From positions 3,044 to 67,043 of the forward strand of contig PDUO01000079.1 of assembly GCA_003008705.1 (NCBI GenBank): a stretch of DNA of 64,000 bases. The letters are read 5' to 3'. This document shows, piece by piece, positions 44,919 to 55,015 of the stretch (position 1 is its first letter; each line of letters begins with the position of its first letter). The notes below the pieces were generated by a model, which saw nothing but the letters and a program-made list of their open reading frames with translations, was not told the origin of the DNA and did not search any database. Origin of the DNA: Pezicula radicicola (Eukaryota > Ascomycota > Leotiomycetes > Helotiales > Dermateaceae). Position numbers and translations under genes: made by a program.

Positions 44919-45323
44919 AGAGATCCTAAATGAAAATAAATGTAGTCCCTTCTTGAACGAGGACCTAAGGGTGGATAGAAGGTTTCTCCAGAAAATCTAA
45001 ATAGTCCATCTTTGCTTAGAAGACTTAGGAAGAGTGTTGTCAAGATAGACTTTGCGTCTATAGTGCTATTTTCTTAGTCTTTTTTACGCCAACAAGAATT
45101 GTTTGGTAATCTTTGTCTTTCAGCTCACTGAGCCAACCTACAGCCCCGGCACTCCTTAAATTCTTACCATAATGGCAGACTCCACGCGCAAACCCGCCAA
45201 ACCCCTCACTTCCAGTTCATAGAAGTTAAGCAATCATGTGATGCTAATCCTAAGTACTCGCCGGAGAGGGAAAGAGGTCTTGCCATCATCAAGAGAACAA
45301 TTCCAGAAATCAAGGAAGCTGTG
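44919..45323 (+). other. Intergenic, then an unassigned N-terminus-like piece
   Basis: ATG 45172 gives MADSTRKPAKPLT..., and a second frame continues QFIEVKQSCDANPKYSPERE and RGLAIIKRTIPEIKEAV to about 45315. It looks like the start of a real protein with a frameshift around TAG 45220; the family was not recognised. It abuts the SMC4 fragment on the other strand. Confidence 0.3.
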
Positions 45324-45432
45324 AGCGGCCGAAATCTTTCCCTGCCTCATTTTACTAGCTCTGAATCCAAAAACAAAGAGCACCGAATCAATGACATTGG
45401 ACTTTCCGGAGCCGGTTGGGTCAGCTCCAGGC
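45324..45432 (-). pseudogene. SMC4 (condensin) Walker A fragment
   Basis: The minus-strand frame DPTGSGKSNVIDSVLFVFGF then RASKMRQGKISA contains the P-loop of SMC ATPases (GPNGSGKSN; here DPTGSGKSN) followed by the (S/A)(L/V)LFVFG(F/Y)RA.K(M/L)RQ.K(I/V)S signature of SMC4-type condensin subunits. After ISA the similarity breaks down. It is one short internal piece of a gene of more than 1200 codons, placed between plus-strand fragments. Confidence 0.75.
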
Positions 45433-45505
45433 CAGGAGGCTCTGATGTGCCACCTAAGGCCAGGACGGCACCAGGCACTGGTGCATCTCCCGCTGCATCT
45501 GCTCC

Positions 45506-45634
45506 AGTAACCTTTCCCCATCACAACTAGATGAGATTGCACTTATTGCTGTTGAGAGAGAGGTCATTTTATTCCGGTACCAGGATTTTGCTGATGTTGG
45601 GCCTGAGAGACAACGAAAGTATGGGGCTGTCTAA
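45506..45634 (+). pseudogene. TauD/TfdA-type dioxygenase fragment
   Basis: The frame SNLSPSQLDEIALIAVEREV then ILFRYQDFADVGPERQRKYG to TAA matches the N-terminal region of fungal 2-oxoglutarate/Fe(II) dioxygenases of the TauD family (L...Q.DELALL.AERGV..FR.QDF.D.GP..Q..FG). The HxD iron ligand region is not present, so about 42 codons of a gene of about 380 remain. Confidence 0.6.
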
Positions 45635-46026
45635 AGCTGTATCTAGCAGACTTTTCGATCTCTTTAAAGAGGTAAAGCTAGTATCTTGCAATAGGGGCCT
45701 CGGATACTTTCGGTGATTATTGTTTGTAGGGAAACATAGAAGAAGTTTTTTAAATAGGAAAAGAAAATAAAGAAATAACTTCGGGGGCCAAAAATTCAGA
45801 AACGAAGAAAGAAGCTTAAACTAGAAGAGCACTAATGAGAATCACCTGCTGTAGCGTCGTATGAAATGACTCGGCTTAACTTAAATTTACGATTTCAATT
45901 ATAGGAAGTAGGAAGGATGATAGAAGGAGAGCGAATGCGCGAGGTATCCTTTCTAGCTGAACATAATACACAAAGCATTAGAAAGCTACTTCTCTCCAAA
46001 ATTCTCTCTCTCACTTCAATAACGGT
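45635..46026. other. Intergenic; nothing supportable
   Basis: A-rich sequence with no motif. Confidence 0.4.
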
Positions 46027-46330
46027 TTAAAGATATCTGCGAATAGGCTGGCCTCGAGTTCCACGGTGGATTCTACTCCGCCGGGTAATGTTGATAGTGG
46101 TTGATTTACCAGCTATACACTTGGTGCCAGAAGCCAGAGGTTGAACAACTGACCAAGCCCCAGAAGCGCACTGTTGGAAGGAAGTTCCGTTCACGTAGTT
46201 CTATTCTCCGTCTGTTGTGTAGGCTGTTCCGGCTGTGAAGGTGCTGCCTGATCCACTTGTTCCCGTTGATGCTGGGCTGGTGCTGGTTGCGACTGTGCTT
46301 GGTGAGAGATGGTAAAGACGGTAGAAATAG
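46027..46330 (-). pseudogene. CBM19-like chitin-binding C-terminus
   Basis: The minus-strand frame reads SPSTVATSTSPASTGTSGSG, TAYTTDGE, TAG (46201-46203; Gln or Trp expected), NYVNGTSFQQCASGAWSVVQ, PLASGTKC, then a basic tail to TAA 46027-46029. (C/Y)..G.(S/T)(F/Y)QQCASG.WS..Q..A.GT.C is the pattern of family-19 chitin-binding modules at the C-terminus of fungal chitinases, after a Ser/Thr linker as here. The GH18 domain is absent. Confidence 0.6.
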
Positions 46331-46525
46331 AAGCAGGGAGAATGTCAAGAGCCCATCCGTAACGCCAGTAGCAGAGAAGAAGGTCAAGAAGGTAGCCACA
46401 GCTACTACAGGATACACAGGAACTGCTCGGCCAAGACCCGGTGCGAACAAGTCTTCGAGGGAAGGGTTAGTTTCAGAGCGGACGGGTTCTTTCACGTCCA
46501 TGGCCTGTCACAAGCTCTTTAAATG
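46305..46525 (+). pseudogene. SPT2-like chromatin-protein fragment
   Basis: The frame GRNRSRENVKSPSVTPVAEK then KVKKVATATTGYTGTARPRP, GANKSSREG and a divergent end to TGA resembles the low-complexity central part of fungal SPT2 chromatin proteins (KP...ATTGY.GTARP...). It lies immediately antisense to the CBM19 fragment. The family call is tentative because the region is biased in composition. Confidence 0.35.
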
Positions 46526-46526
46526 A

Positions 46527-47876
46527 CCTCTGCTTAGGGGTCAGTCCAGGACTCTCTCTCAAGTAGTCAGTCCTCAGAAATTCTATCCAGTACGGAGATA
46601 ACGCCGGATGTAGACGCGTTGATATCCGGGAGTGTTACTAAGGTCGGGAGGGCGATAGAAACGCTCGGTATAGATATAGATATACTTACTTGTAGTAGAC
46701 CTAACGAAGATGGCTGAGATAGAATTGAGATGAACGTCTATACTCCCACTCCCTAAATCCAGCACCAGCACCAGTACTTCTAAAATTCTTCAACTACCCA
46801 AGAATGAAGGAAGAGAAAGCTGGGTCCGGGTGCCAAAATGTGGAAGTTCTACTCAACTTAAGAAGACGGTAAGTGGTAAAAAGAAGGAAGAGAGTTTCAA
46901 GTGGCCAAATTATATATATATATAAATATATATGATCTATAAACAAAATAGGGTTAGTACTCCGATAAGTACTGTGGAGAAACGTCTGGTGGATAGTCTG
47001 CGTTTGTTGGCGAAAGTGCGGAAAGGGACGTGCTTTTGACTAGGAATCCTAAGGTACTATATTCAATAGATTATCTAGTTAATTTCAATGAAAATGGTAC
47101 AATTATATTGAAAGATTTGTAATCGACGGACAGCAGTGCTTGGTGTTACAACTAGGGCCAAAATTAAGGGAGTGACCTGCAGGAAGGCGTGTGGATCGTC
47201 GAGATTATCATTATATAGTTTGATAGCTATGACCGATGACGACGGGGACGCCCGGCTAGGCTGTAAGCGAGCATAACGAGAGAGATTAGCGTTTATAGGG
47301 GAGTTGTGAGCTACGATTTTTCGTGTTATATTGACAGTTTGGGGGTATGGTGGTAGTAGAGAGAGTTTAGATGAACGTAAGGGTCGTGCTTGGACTTGGA
47401 CTTGATTAACGGGGGAAGTGAGAGGCTCTAGTTAGGAGTCTTTATATCTTGAATGATAATATATTCACGCCTTCTGATTTGTATTTTCTAACCACCAACG
47501 AATTTCACCGCCCCAGTTCAGCCTTGTGGCTTGTGTCAAGATTTTAAGATGTTGTTCTATAGCACCGAGATCACTTACTTGATCGCGTGCCCCAAGATTA
47601 TCATTTTCTTCCATATGCGTCCACTCTCTATACCATCTATCCTAGAATTAGAATACTACCTCATATAGCGAACTTCAATACCAAATTCCTACTGCTTGAC
47701 TGCGCTATTACTGCGCTGTAAATAGCCATAGTCTTGTTGTAAACTTGATGCTTTACTACCTGGTCCAACATCCGGCTCTAAATCATCGAATCTGCCTAGC
47801 GATACCCCGGAGCTATACTTACTCTTGTAGGTAGCAGTGCTATCATGTCTCCTAGATGATTACCAGTCACCGATGC
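46527..47876. other. Unassigned; one coding-like minus-strand piece
   Basis: The minus-strand frame at about 47335-47175 reads KIVAHNSPINANLSRYARLQ, PSRASPSSSVIAIKLYNDNL, DDPHAFLQ, ending at GTCACT. It is clearly protein-like but unassigned and could be another gene scrap. A TA-dinucleotide microsatellite lies at 46911-46930. Confidence 0.3.
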
Positions 47877-48384
47877 CAGTGTTTTCATTTCCCCCTCCTT
47901 TCCTTTTCCTATCCTCTCCTCTCTTCTTATTTCCTCTCCTTTCCTCTCCTTTCCAGCGATTTTTATAACTTTCCTTTCCTTTTACTACCCTAAAATAATT
48001 ATTCTCCTCTCCTTTCCTAAGGCCTAGGAGAGGAAAGGAAAGGAAGGTAAAGGAAGGGTATTTTAGGTAGGAGGGGAAAGTGAGGGTAGGGGTAATATAA
48101 TTAAGTATAATAATATATTATATTTAATAATATTAGTTTTTTTTATACTTTTCTTTATTTATATTATATAAAAAGTAAACCTCTTAGTTAAATAATACTT
48201 CTTAGTTTCTATAGATATCTTAAAATAATATTAAGTAAGTTTTAACTCTCCCCGTCTTTCCTTTTTTATCTTATCCTACCCTGAGAAATTTATAGCTTTT
48301 CTATCCCTTTCCTTTCCTAAGGTTGATCTATCCTCTTCCCTTCCTAAGGTCAGGAGAGGAAAGGAGGGGAAAATGAAAACACTG
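47877..48384. mobile_element. hAT-like MITE, 508 bp
   Basis: Terminal inverted repeats CAGTGTTTTCATTT.CCCC.. match over about 28 bp with one or two differences. They are flanked by 8-bp direct repeats, ACCGATGC (47869-47876) and ATCGATGC (48385-48392), differing by one C/T change. CAGTG-type ends and 8-bp duplications are typical of hAT elements. The inside is homopyrimidine/homopurine (cctttcctctcc and complement) and AT-rich, with no transposase, so it is a non-autonomous element. Further CCTTTCCTAAGG-type palindromes lie within. Confidence 0.8.
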
Positions 48385-48392
48385 ATCGATGC

Positions 48393-48913
48393 TACTAGCC
48401 GTTAGCGTCGCCGCTGAGGAGCCAGCAAAGGAGGAGGTTGAGAGATGAAGATTTCGCGCTCCTTAGTGTATAGATAACGAATTTCTGCCTCGAACTGTAC
48501 TTGTTTACCTGGTCGACTTCCTCGAACTTCTAACAATCGCCCTAGAGTTTACGATTCGCCTCATTGGTACCTTTAAGATCGATGCCATAGGCATCTAGTT
48601 CTCCAAAAGCCGGAGATCTAGAATCACCCCATCTGCCGTTTAACCCTTGAGAAATTACCAAAGGGTGATATTCCAAGAGTTCAACAAGTCTTAACAACTC
48701 ATTGGAATCATTGCCCTATTCCCCTAAACGGGCCAAGAATAACTCAGCTACTTTAAGATATTATATCTTTAGTAAAGCAATAATATTACAAGTGTTTGAG
48801 TTACTTTTACGGGGGACTCTTAGAATGTGGCGACGTTCGAATTTGCAGTCGGCTCTGGATCAGTGCCTGGGACAAGATCGTTATTTAGGCGATAAAGACT
48901 ATTCTTCAAAACC
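48393..48913. other. Unassigned sequence upstream of nitrilase relic
   Basis: No supportable gene. It may contain the former nitrilase promoter (TATATC near 48758). Confidence 0.3.
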
Positions 48914-49200
48914 ATGTCTACTCCAAAAGTTGTTCGCGTTGTAGCTGTCCAAGCCAAATCTATGGACTTTGACCTCCAAGCTAATATTGTAAAAGGAGTC
49001 AAGTACATTACCGAAGCCGCTGAAAAGGGCGCAAGTCTCGTTGGATTCTCGGAATGTTTCGTTCCTAGATATCCATATTGGATCTAGACGCAGATAACCT
49101 AGCTGACCCCAAGCTTTACCAGGCCCTACCGAGAGGCTTCCGTTGCCATGAAATTTCGTAGTCTACCTTCTTGCTGGCCAAGTACCTTTCAAAGCCCCAA
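48914..49200 (+). pseudogene. Nitrilase N-terminal fragment
   Basis: ATG 48914 starts MSTPKVVRVVAVQAKSMDFD, LQANIVKGVKYITEAAEKGA, SLVGFSECFVPRYPYWI, TAG (49085-49087). V(R/K)(V/A)AAVQA.....L...V.K....I.EAA..GA.L(V/I).F.E...P.YP.W(I/P)W is the N-terminal signature of fungal nitrilases, with the catalytic Glu in the FSE motif. The stop sits at codon 58 where Trp is expected (TGG-to-TAG). Downstream reading is lost within about 100 bp, and the Lys and Cys catalytic regions are absent. Nitrilases hydrolyse nitriles to carboxylate and ammonia; this copy cannot. Confidence 0.75.
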
Positions 49201-49648
49201 TAGCTCTCCGAGGTTTCCTGCAAAAAAAAAAGGGCTTATAGCACACAAAACGCCACCCGCACCACTAATCCGCCTTATTTATTATTACATTATCATTCCA
49301 GACGACGGAACTAACGACTTTCTTTCTCTCCTCCGCTCCGCTCTATACATCGCTAAGAGATATATCCATCTAAATCTATATCCTTACTTATCTAAAAGTT
49401 TAAGGCCGCGTTTCAGAATATACTCAAGACTCAATCTGCCTTCAGTTTTTAAGCCTAGTATATACACTTAATATCAAAGCAACAATATTAAAATAGAGTT
49501 AACTAACCTCTTGCCACTCCCAAACAGGACGGAAAACTATCAAAGAATCCAACATCCTCAAAGAGGTTAGATATCTTGGTCTCTATGTCGAATTGTTTTT
49601 AGGTTAAAGTAAATATAAAGATTATATAATTACAAGAATACTCCGACA
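49201..49648. other. Transition from nitrilase relic to repeat DNA
   Basis: Open but compositionally biased frame 49148-49471 (Tyr/Leu/Pro-rich) without motif; AT-rich after 49470. Confidence 0.3.
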
Positions 49649-49839
49649 GTAATATCATGTATAGCCGTGGTTTATAGGCGTTTTATACTTACCCTATTAG
49701 GGATTAGCGTAACCGCGAGGTATATCCTTATTACTCTCTTTTACTTAGATAGAAGAATACAACCGAATAATAAACTAACAACCAAGACCCCTACGTTTAT
49801 ATAAACCCCTGTATTAACTTATAGGCCTATAATACCAAC
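49649..49839 (+). repeat. Left LTR of a short LTR element
   Basis: This 191-bp block (gtaatatcatgtatagccgt ...) recurs at 50753-50944 in the same orientation with differences that are almost all C/T or G/A. Confidence 0.75.
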
Positions 49840-50752
49840 ACTGATCAGTGGTTAACTTTACTATTAAACTATAGATTAGCAAGGCTAAGTAGAAGAGACG
49901 AGAACTACGAGAACTCGATACAATACTCGAAAGAGGAAGTGTATCTGTACACGATCATAGTAACTGTACTAAGGGACTATTCTCCCACAAACCAGAGGAC
50001 TATTCTCCAAAGGCTTGTTCCAGAGCTAGTACCGCAGCTAGACTCCGAGCCCGTATTTAATAACCTAAATCCTTTCTACAAAACCAAGCTTTATAGCTAT
50101 AAAACGATAGCTACTACCAATTTACCTAATTACACTAGTTATATTACAACAACTATACAACTATGTAACCTACAGAGGATACTATTAAGATGGGGGAGAA
50201 GATTGATCTTACGAAATAGGGGAAACCGTTTAATCCTACAGATACTATAAATAATAAACCTTAGATTAATTACTACATCAAATATAAGTACGTATTCTTC
50301 GACTACCGAAAATATATTAGAGGAATACTCTAGGAGTATATACAAGATGATTTTACAGGATGGATACTAGAGCTATAGGAGAAGGTAGACTAAGAACTTC
50401 TGCGTAACTTCCGTAACTTCTTACGACACTACGGAGTCTATGTTACAAAGGAACGAGGGAAGCTTTACCCTGCGGCTATAATACAACTTCTTGAGGAAGG
50501 AGAGAGAGAAATCGAAGATCGATATAAATGGACAGAGGTAGAGATAAGTAACCAGAAGAAGAATAGAGGTGGTTTCTGGAATAATCACTATCCTAATAGC
50601 CAAATTAATGTTGACCTTGTCGGAGCACCAACTCCAACTACCGCAACTACAGAGACACTCTTTTCAGACTACAGAGACTTTCTTTTATTATTACGAAATT
50701 GGTTATTGGTTTAGGGATAGTATAAACCATAAAAGAGAAGTTGCTAGTAACG

Positions 50753-50944
50753 GTAATATTATATATAGCCGTGGTTTATAGGCGTTTCACGCTTACCCTA
50801 TTAGGGATTAGTATAACTACGAGGTATATCCTTATTACTCTCTTTTACTTAGATAGAAGAATATAACCGAATGATAAACCAACAACCAAGACCCCTATGT
50901 TTATATAAACCCCTGTATTAACTTATAGACCTGTGATACCAATA
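50753..50944 (+). repeat. Right LTR of the short LTR element
   Basis: Partner of 49649-49839 (gtaatattatatatagccgt ...). A purine-rich aaaagagaag lies 12 bp upstream and may be the polypurine tract. Confidence 0.75.
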
Positions 50945-52019
50945 CACTCGTTTCATTTATATTCGTTACTGTAATATTATAGCCCTTACTTCCCTCGTCT
51001 ATTAAATTCTTTAATTTCTGTAAAGCTACTACTAATAATTAGTTTCGTAAGATCCTTAAATATAGGGTCTTATAGATAGATACCTCTTTAACTTTTAAAT
51101 TAACTCTTTGTAGGAGGGGGGTTTAAAAGATCTTATACTTACTCGCTACTATATAAATTTACCACTTTTGAGGAAATTCAATTAAGGTAAGCTCATCTAA
51201 AGAGGGGGGCAATAGAAAGACTTAAATTGACCTTAGATTATTAAGTACTTTATTAATCTATACATTTATTAAATTAATATTAGTTAACTCTATCAATTGC
51301 AATTAATCTTCTTCTTCTTCTTCTTTTATATAGTAGTAAAAGATAATGATTCCCCGCACTATCCTCTCCCCTAAAAACAACAAGGGTAACTATCTCCCTA
51401 AACGCCTCCTTAATACAATGTAATCAACCCCCCCCTCCCCCCCCAAAAAAAATAATTATCCTTAGTATCTAGTGGCTCTATTTTTAATAGGCTAATTAAT
51501 AAGCGCTGAGATTGGACATCAGGTTCAGATCTTACACCACTCACTCAAGCGCCATATCCATATCGGCGTTAACATTCAACAGCTCATATATCGCAGGGAC
51601 ACATCTAGTATTACTAATATCACGTTTATTGCGGCCTTTGAAGCTCTTGTTACTTTAGGAATTTTTCGTGCTCTCGAAAAGTTTTTAAAAACTAGAGCTT
51701 CTTCGAATTAGATTCATTGATCTTAGTAAGTTGTAAATCACAAAACGGGAGTAGAATCTTAGGAGTATATTAAGTATTGTTTCACGCCAATCCTCACCTC
51801 ACTTTGCGGGTGCGCCAGCCACCGCGCACGTGACACCTCGCCGCTCTGCTCACCCTTGCTTCACCTCAACCTCACCCATCCTCACCGGCTTCGATTGTGC
51901 GCTCTCCACCGCCTCACCTCTGCTCACCTCTCTTACCTAGGTGTGCTCATCCCCGGTCGCGCGACTGTCGAATCGCATCACAAAGAAATCCCGAGACTTC
52001 GGTGTCTTTGACTGACTAG
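50945..52019. other. AT-rich relic, homopolymer runs, then CTCACC-rich upstream region
   Basis: From 50945 to 51500 the sequence is AT-rich with a C-run and A-run near 51429-51453 and a (CTT)n run near 51308. From about 51775 to 51960 the top strand is rich in CTCACC words and CpG, which may be the promoter/leader of the gene starting at 52020. Confidence 0.4.
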
Positions 52020-53051
52020 ATGACTTCAGCAATGTACTATTTCTGGGTCGAGTACGGAGACTTTCTTCTTGACCTTCTAAATGCAAATTCTATGACCACA
52101 ACTCGTGGATGGTCTCGTGTTCATAATTATGAAGGTCAAGAGCGATATGTTCCCAATAGAATGCTTCAACGAATAGAGTTTCCATGGGGTATCGATGAAG
52201 ATATAACAAAATCAGCTACAGGAGTTGGCTTGCCGTTGCGATTTTTTAGTCAAGATACCACTGGGACGGGCGGGTGTCCATTTGTGGCAGATGAAGCAGC
52301 CATGAAAGTAACGATAACAGGAGAAGATGAAGATGAAGATGAAGAGGATGGTGTTAATTTTGTCGTTGACTATGACTATGAGATGAATATCGATTCTGTC
52401 CCAAAAACGCAGGAAAAGGTGGGTGCTGGTCGGAGGTCACGAGGTGATACTTTGACGCGCCGTTGGAGATATCCATGGCGGTTTAGGGTTACACAAGCTG
52501 CGCTCGACGAGTGGAATGAAGAAGCTGAAGGGTTAGACGTTGAGGGTCCAGAAGAGCGTGTGGATAAAGGGAAGGGTAAAAAGGTAGAGAAATGTAAGAA
52601 GACCAGGAAAGACAGCTCGAAAACAAAGGGTAAAGAAGTCCAAGAGGATTCACAAGAAGAGGATTCACAGGATGAGGATGAAGACGAAGAAGACGAAGAG
52701 GAGAACGAAGAAGAAGATGAGGAAGATGATGGTCCGAAGAGATATGATGGAGATAAAAAGAAAGTAATTAAATGTGGGCGAAAGAATGGCAGGGGCGGGC
52801 CATGTGAGCAGAACATTACGATATTACCAGGCGGCTTTGACAATGGATGTAAGAACCATCGTGGTGACCCAAGGCTGCCAGGTTTCGATGAATACAACAA
52901 GAAACTCCGAAGATTTCGAGAGGTGTTTGTCAGATCTGATGGAGAACAACGTTTCAATTATTCGCAGGTCTTTGCGTGTACTGGATACAGACTCGGTCGT
53001 CAATTAGGGAGGAATGCGGGAGTCTGTTATATTGATTTTCAATTGTATTAA
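52020..53051 (+). CDS. Acidic orphan protein with Cys-containing C-terminus, 343 aa
   Basis: A single uninterrupted frame runs from ATG 52020 to TAA. Residues 1-90 look folded (MTSAMYYFWVEYGDFLLDLL ... PLRFFSQDTTGTGGCPFVAD). Residues about 100-115 and 215-240 are Asp/Glu runs, 185-210 are Lys-rich, and about 250-343 form a second folded segment with Cys residues (KCGRKNGRGGPCEQNI; GGFDNGCKNHRGDPRLPGFD). There is no signal peptide or membrane helix; the charge pattern suggests a nuclear or nucleic-acid-associated protein, which is inference. Family not recognised. It is one of few intact genes here and carries no RIP-type stops, so it is either under selection or recently acquired. Confidence 0.7.
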   Translation: MTSAMYYFWVEYGDFLLDLLNANSMTTTRGWSRVHNYEGQERYVPNRMLQRIEFPWGIDEDITKSATGVGLPLRFFSQDTTGTGGCPFVADEAAMKVTITGEDEDEDEEDGVNFVVDYDYEMNIDSVPKTQEKVGAGRRSRGDTLTRRWRYPWRFRVTQAALDEWNEEAEGLDVEGPEERVDKGKGKKVEKCKKTRKDSSKTKGKEVQEDSQEEDSQDEDEDEEDEEENEEEDEEDDGPKRYDGDKKKVIKCGRKNGRGGPCEQNITILPGGFDNGCKNHRGDPRLPGFDEYNKKLRRFREVFVRSDGEQRFNYSQVFACTGYRLGRQLGRNAGVCYIDFQLY

Positions 53052-53793
53052 TTGGTAGTAGTTGGTTAAGGAATGCTGGAGCTGTTGTATTACTTTGTAT
53101 TTACTGCTTTGATTAGGCTGACTATTAGCATCGTAGCAAAACCGTTTCCAACTTCAAGTACTGTAATCCTTGAATTTCGAGTACTCCTTGTTTTTGAAAT
53201 ATTTTTTATTGCTTCTTTGAAAGATTGGGGGAGGGAAAGATGAGGGGCAATTGATTTGTTGGTGGGGTTGAATACTTTGAATGTGAGGTTCGGGGCATGG
53301 AAATGGTACGTCAAGTCTGGTTCTCTGCTGAGGCGTTTGAAGAAAGTTAATCTTTATTCAAAGACCTGTGATTGAGTTGGAATTTGAGGAGACTTTCTAA
53401 GATTTCTCAATTGTGCCCAGAGAAAAGAATTATCTGAAATGCATCCTTGGTTCTCGTTCGAATGAAGTCAATTTCTGTTTCCCCGTTTATCATCTAGGAG
53501 ACCATCTGAAAGGGAACTCCAAGTATGTTGTCATAGCGAGTTTAGTTGTGCGGCAGGAATTTATTGACTGTGAAAAGGTGGAGGCTTTTCTTGAGGAGCG
53601 AATTCGGGTCACATGTTGCGTAGCTGTACAATGTTGAAACTCAGCACACTTGACGTTCGTGTCGTTTGACCATGACATTGGCATTGTATGCAAATGGTAC
53701 ATCCATTCATCGATCCCAAGCATGATGGCCGAATCTGTGTTGGAGAAAGTATCGACGATCCTGCGGAGTCTCCCTCGAACATTCTCAGCATCC
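53052..53793. other. Intergenic between acidic protein and Zn2Cys6 regulator
   Basis: Short overlapping frames only, for example 53413-53637 plus and 53490-53849 minus, the latter antisense/overlapping the 3' end of the regulator. No motif. Confidence 0.4.
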
Positions 53794-55015
53794 TCACCAC
53801 TCCAATTCCCTAAACCAAGATCGAATACTCTCTCCCTCTCCCTTTCCACATCCAGTAGCTTTTACACTATCAACCAATTCCAACGCAGCCTCTCCCACCT
53901 CTCCATCTTCTTCCAAACACAACAAAAGCCTCTCAAACTTCCCCTTACCCATCTTCATCCCACTCCCGATCCCATACTTACACCTCCCAACAATAAATTC
54001 CCAGTACGTACCCACCTCATCTTCTACACTAACTCCCAAATCCTCACCCCATTCCTCCATACCCATTTCCCAAATCCACCCTTTATTCGTAACCGGCAAC
54101 GAAGCCAATAAAGGTACTAATTCGGTATACCCATCTCTCTCACTACAATAATGACTTCTTAGAAACACAGAAGTGAGAATCGTGCGTCGAATACTTTCTT
54201 TCACGATCCATTCTTGGAAGGTAGTTGTGGCTGGAGGTAGTTCGAAGTAAGCTGTTTGAAGAGCGATGGTCCATTTGTTTAATAGTGGGAAGGAGGTTTC
54301 TGCGTGGAACTTTTGTTGTGCGGTTGAGTGGGAGGAGAAAAGGCGGATGAGTTGATAGATTATGAGTGCTTGGACGGAATGGAGGATTGAGAGAGGTGAG
54401 TAGAAGGTTTGAGGTGAGGTCGCGATAAGTGTTCTGAGGTGGGAGTCTAGGATGCTGAAAGTGGAGGGCGAGGATAGGATTGCCAGGGCGCTGACTGAGA
54501 GAGCGGATCGGAGGGGCGAAGGGATTGGTGGCGTTAGAGTGGAGTGATGGATGAAAAAGGTACGGCTTTGGAGGGCGAGGGAGGAGATATTGGCGTGCAG
54601 GTAGGTGGCCATGTAGGATTGGTGGAGAGCTGACGGGACGAAGCGCGAGGGGATAGAGAAGGGGGTGTTCAGGGGTACAGCGATATTGAATGGTACTTCG
54701 TGGGTAGAGAACGGTAGAGAGGTGACGAGGTCTTTGGCTGGAGAAATGACATTTACTGATTCGTGGGAAGAGGATAGTGGACCAGAAGCTTCGGCTTCCT
54801 TGTCGTTCCTCCCCTTCACCTATTGTCCATCAGTAAGAGCTATGATATGAAGACTCGTCTGAAGTGTGTTTGCCACGCACATATTCACACTTCCAATTTC
54901 TCTTGGCGCACATCCCACAGCGGGGCAGTATCAAATCACATCTTCGCTTCGAGCCCACGCAAGCTTGACACGCCTTCCTCCTTCTCAGACTATGGTGTAC
55001 AATTGTTTTCTTCAT
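53794..55015 (-). CDS. Zn(II)2Cys6 fungal transcription factor, 386 aa
   Basis: ATG at 55015 opens exon 1 (55015-54881), which encodes the zinc cluster RRRKACQACVGSKRRCDLIL then PRCGMCAKRNWKCEY, a C-x2-C-x6-C-x6-C-x2-C-x6-C motif at residues 15-43. The intron 54880-54820 (GTGCGT donor, CTGAT branch, AATAG acceptor) is in phase 0. Exon 2 (54819-53794) is open to the stop and includes the Trp/Arg motif (FQEWIVKESIRRTILTSVFL) common in the middle region of these regulators. No coiled linker is evident, and the protein is short for the class but complete. It would bind DNA as a nuclear regulator. It is divergently paired, 396 bp apart, with the ABM-like gene at 55412, an obvious candidate target. 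No stops or frameshifts. Confidence 0.85.

Larger units (their letters stand above)
49649..50944 (+). mobile_element. Short LTR retroelement (TRIM/LARD-like) with gag-like relic
   Basis: Two direct repeats of about 191 bp flank about 910 bp. The interior has a frame at about 50340-50715 that reads QDDFTGWILEL, stops at former Gln/Trp codons, then YVTKERGKLYPAAIIQLLEE, EDRYKWTEVEISNQKK and NRGGFWNNHYPNSQINVD. This looks like a Gag-type structural region rather than polymerase. No reverse transcriptase, integrase or protease motif is visible, so the element would be non-autonomous. RIP-type differences separate the LTRs. Confidence 0.65.

Noticed and set aside
52376..52957. 193-codon minus-strand open frame rich in Ser
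   Set aside because: It is the exact antisense shadow of the acidic repeats of the plus-strand gene; Asp/Glu codons read backwards as Ser/Phe/Leu.
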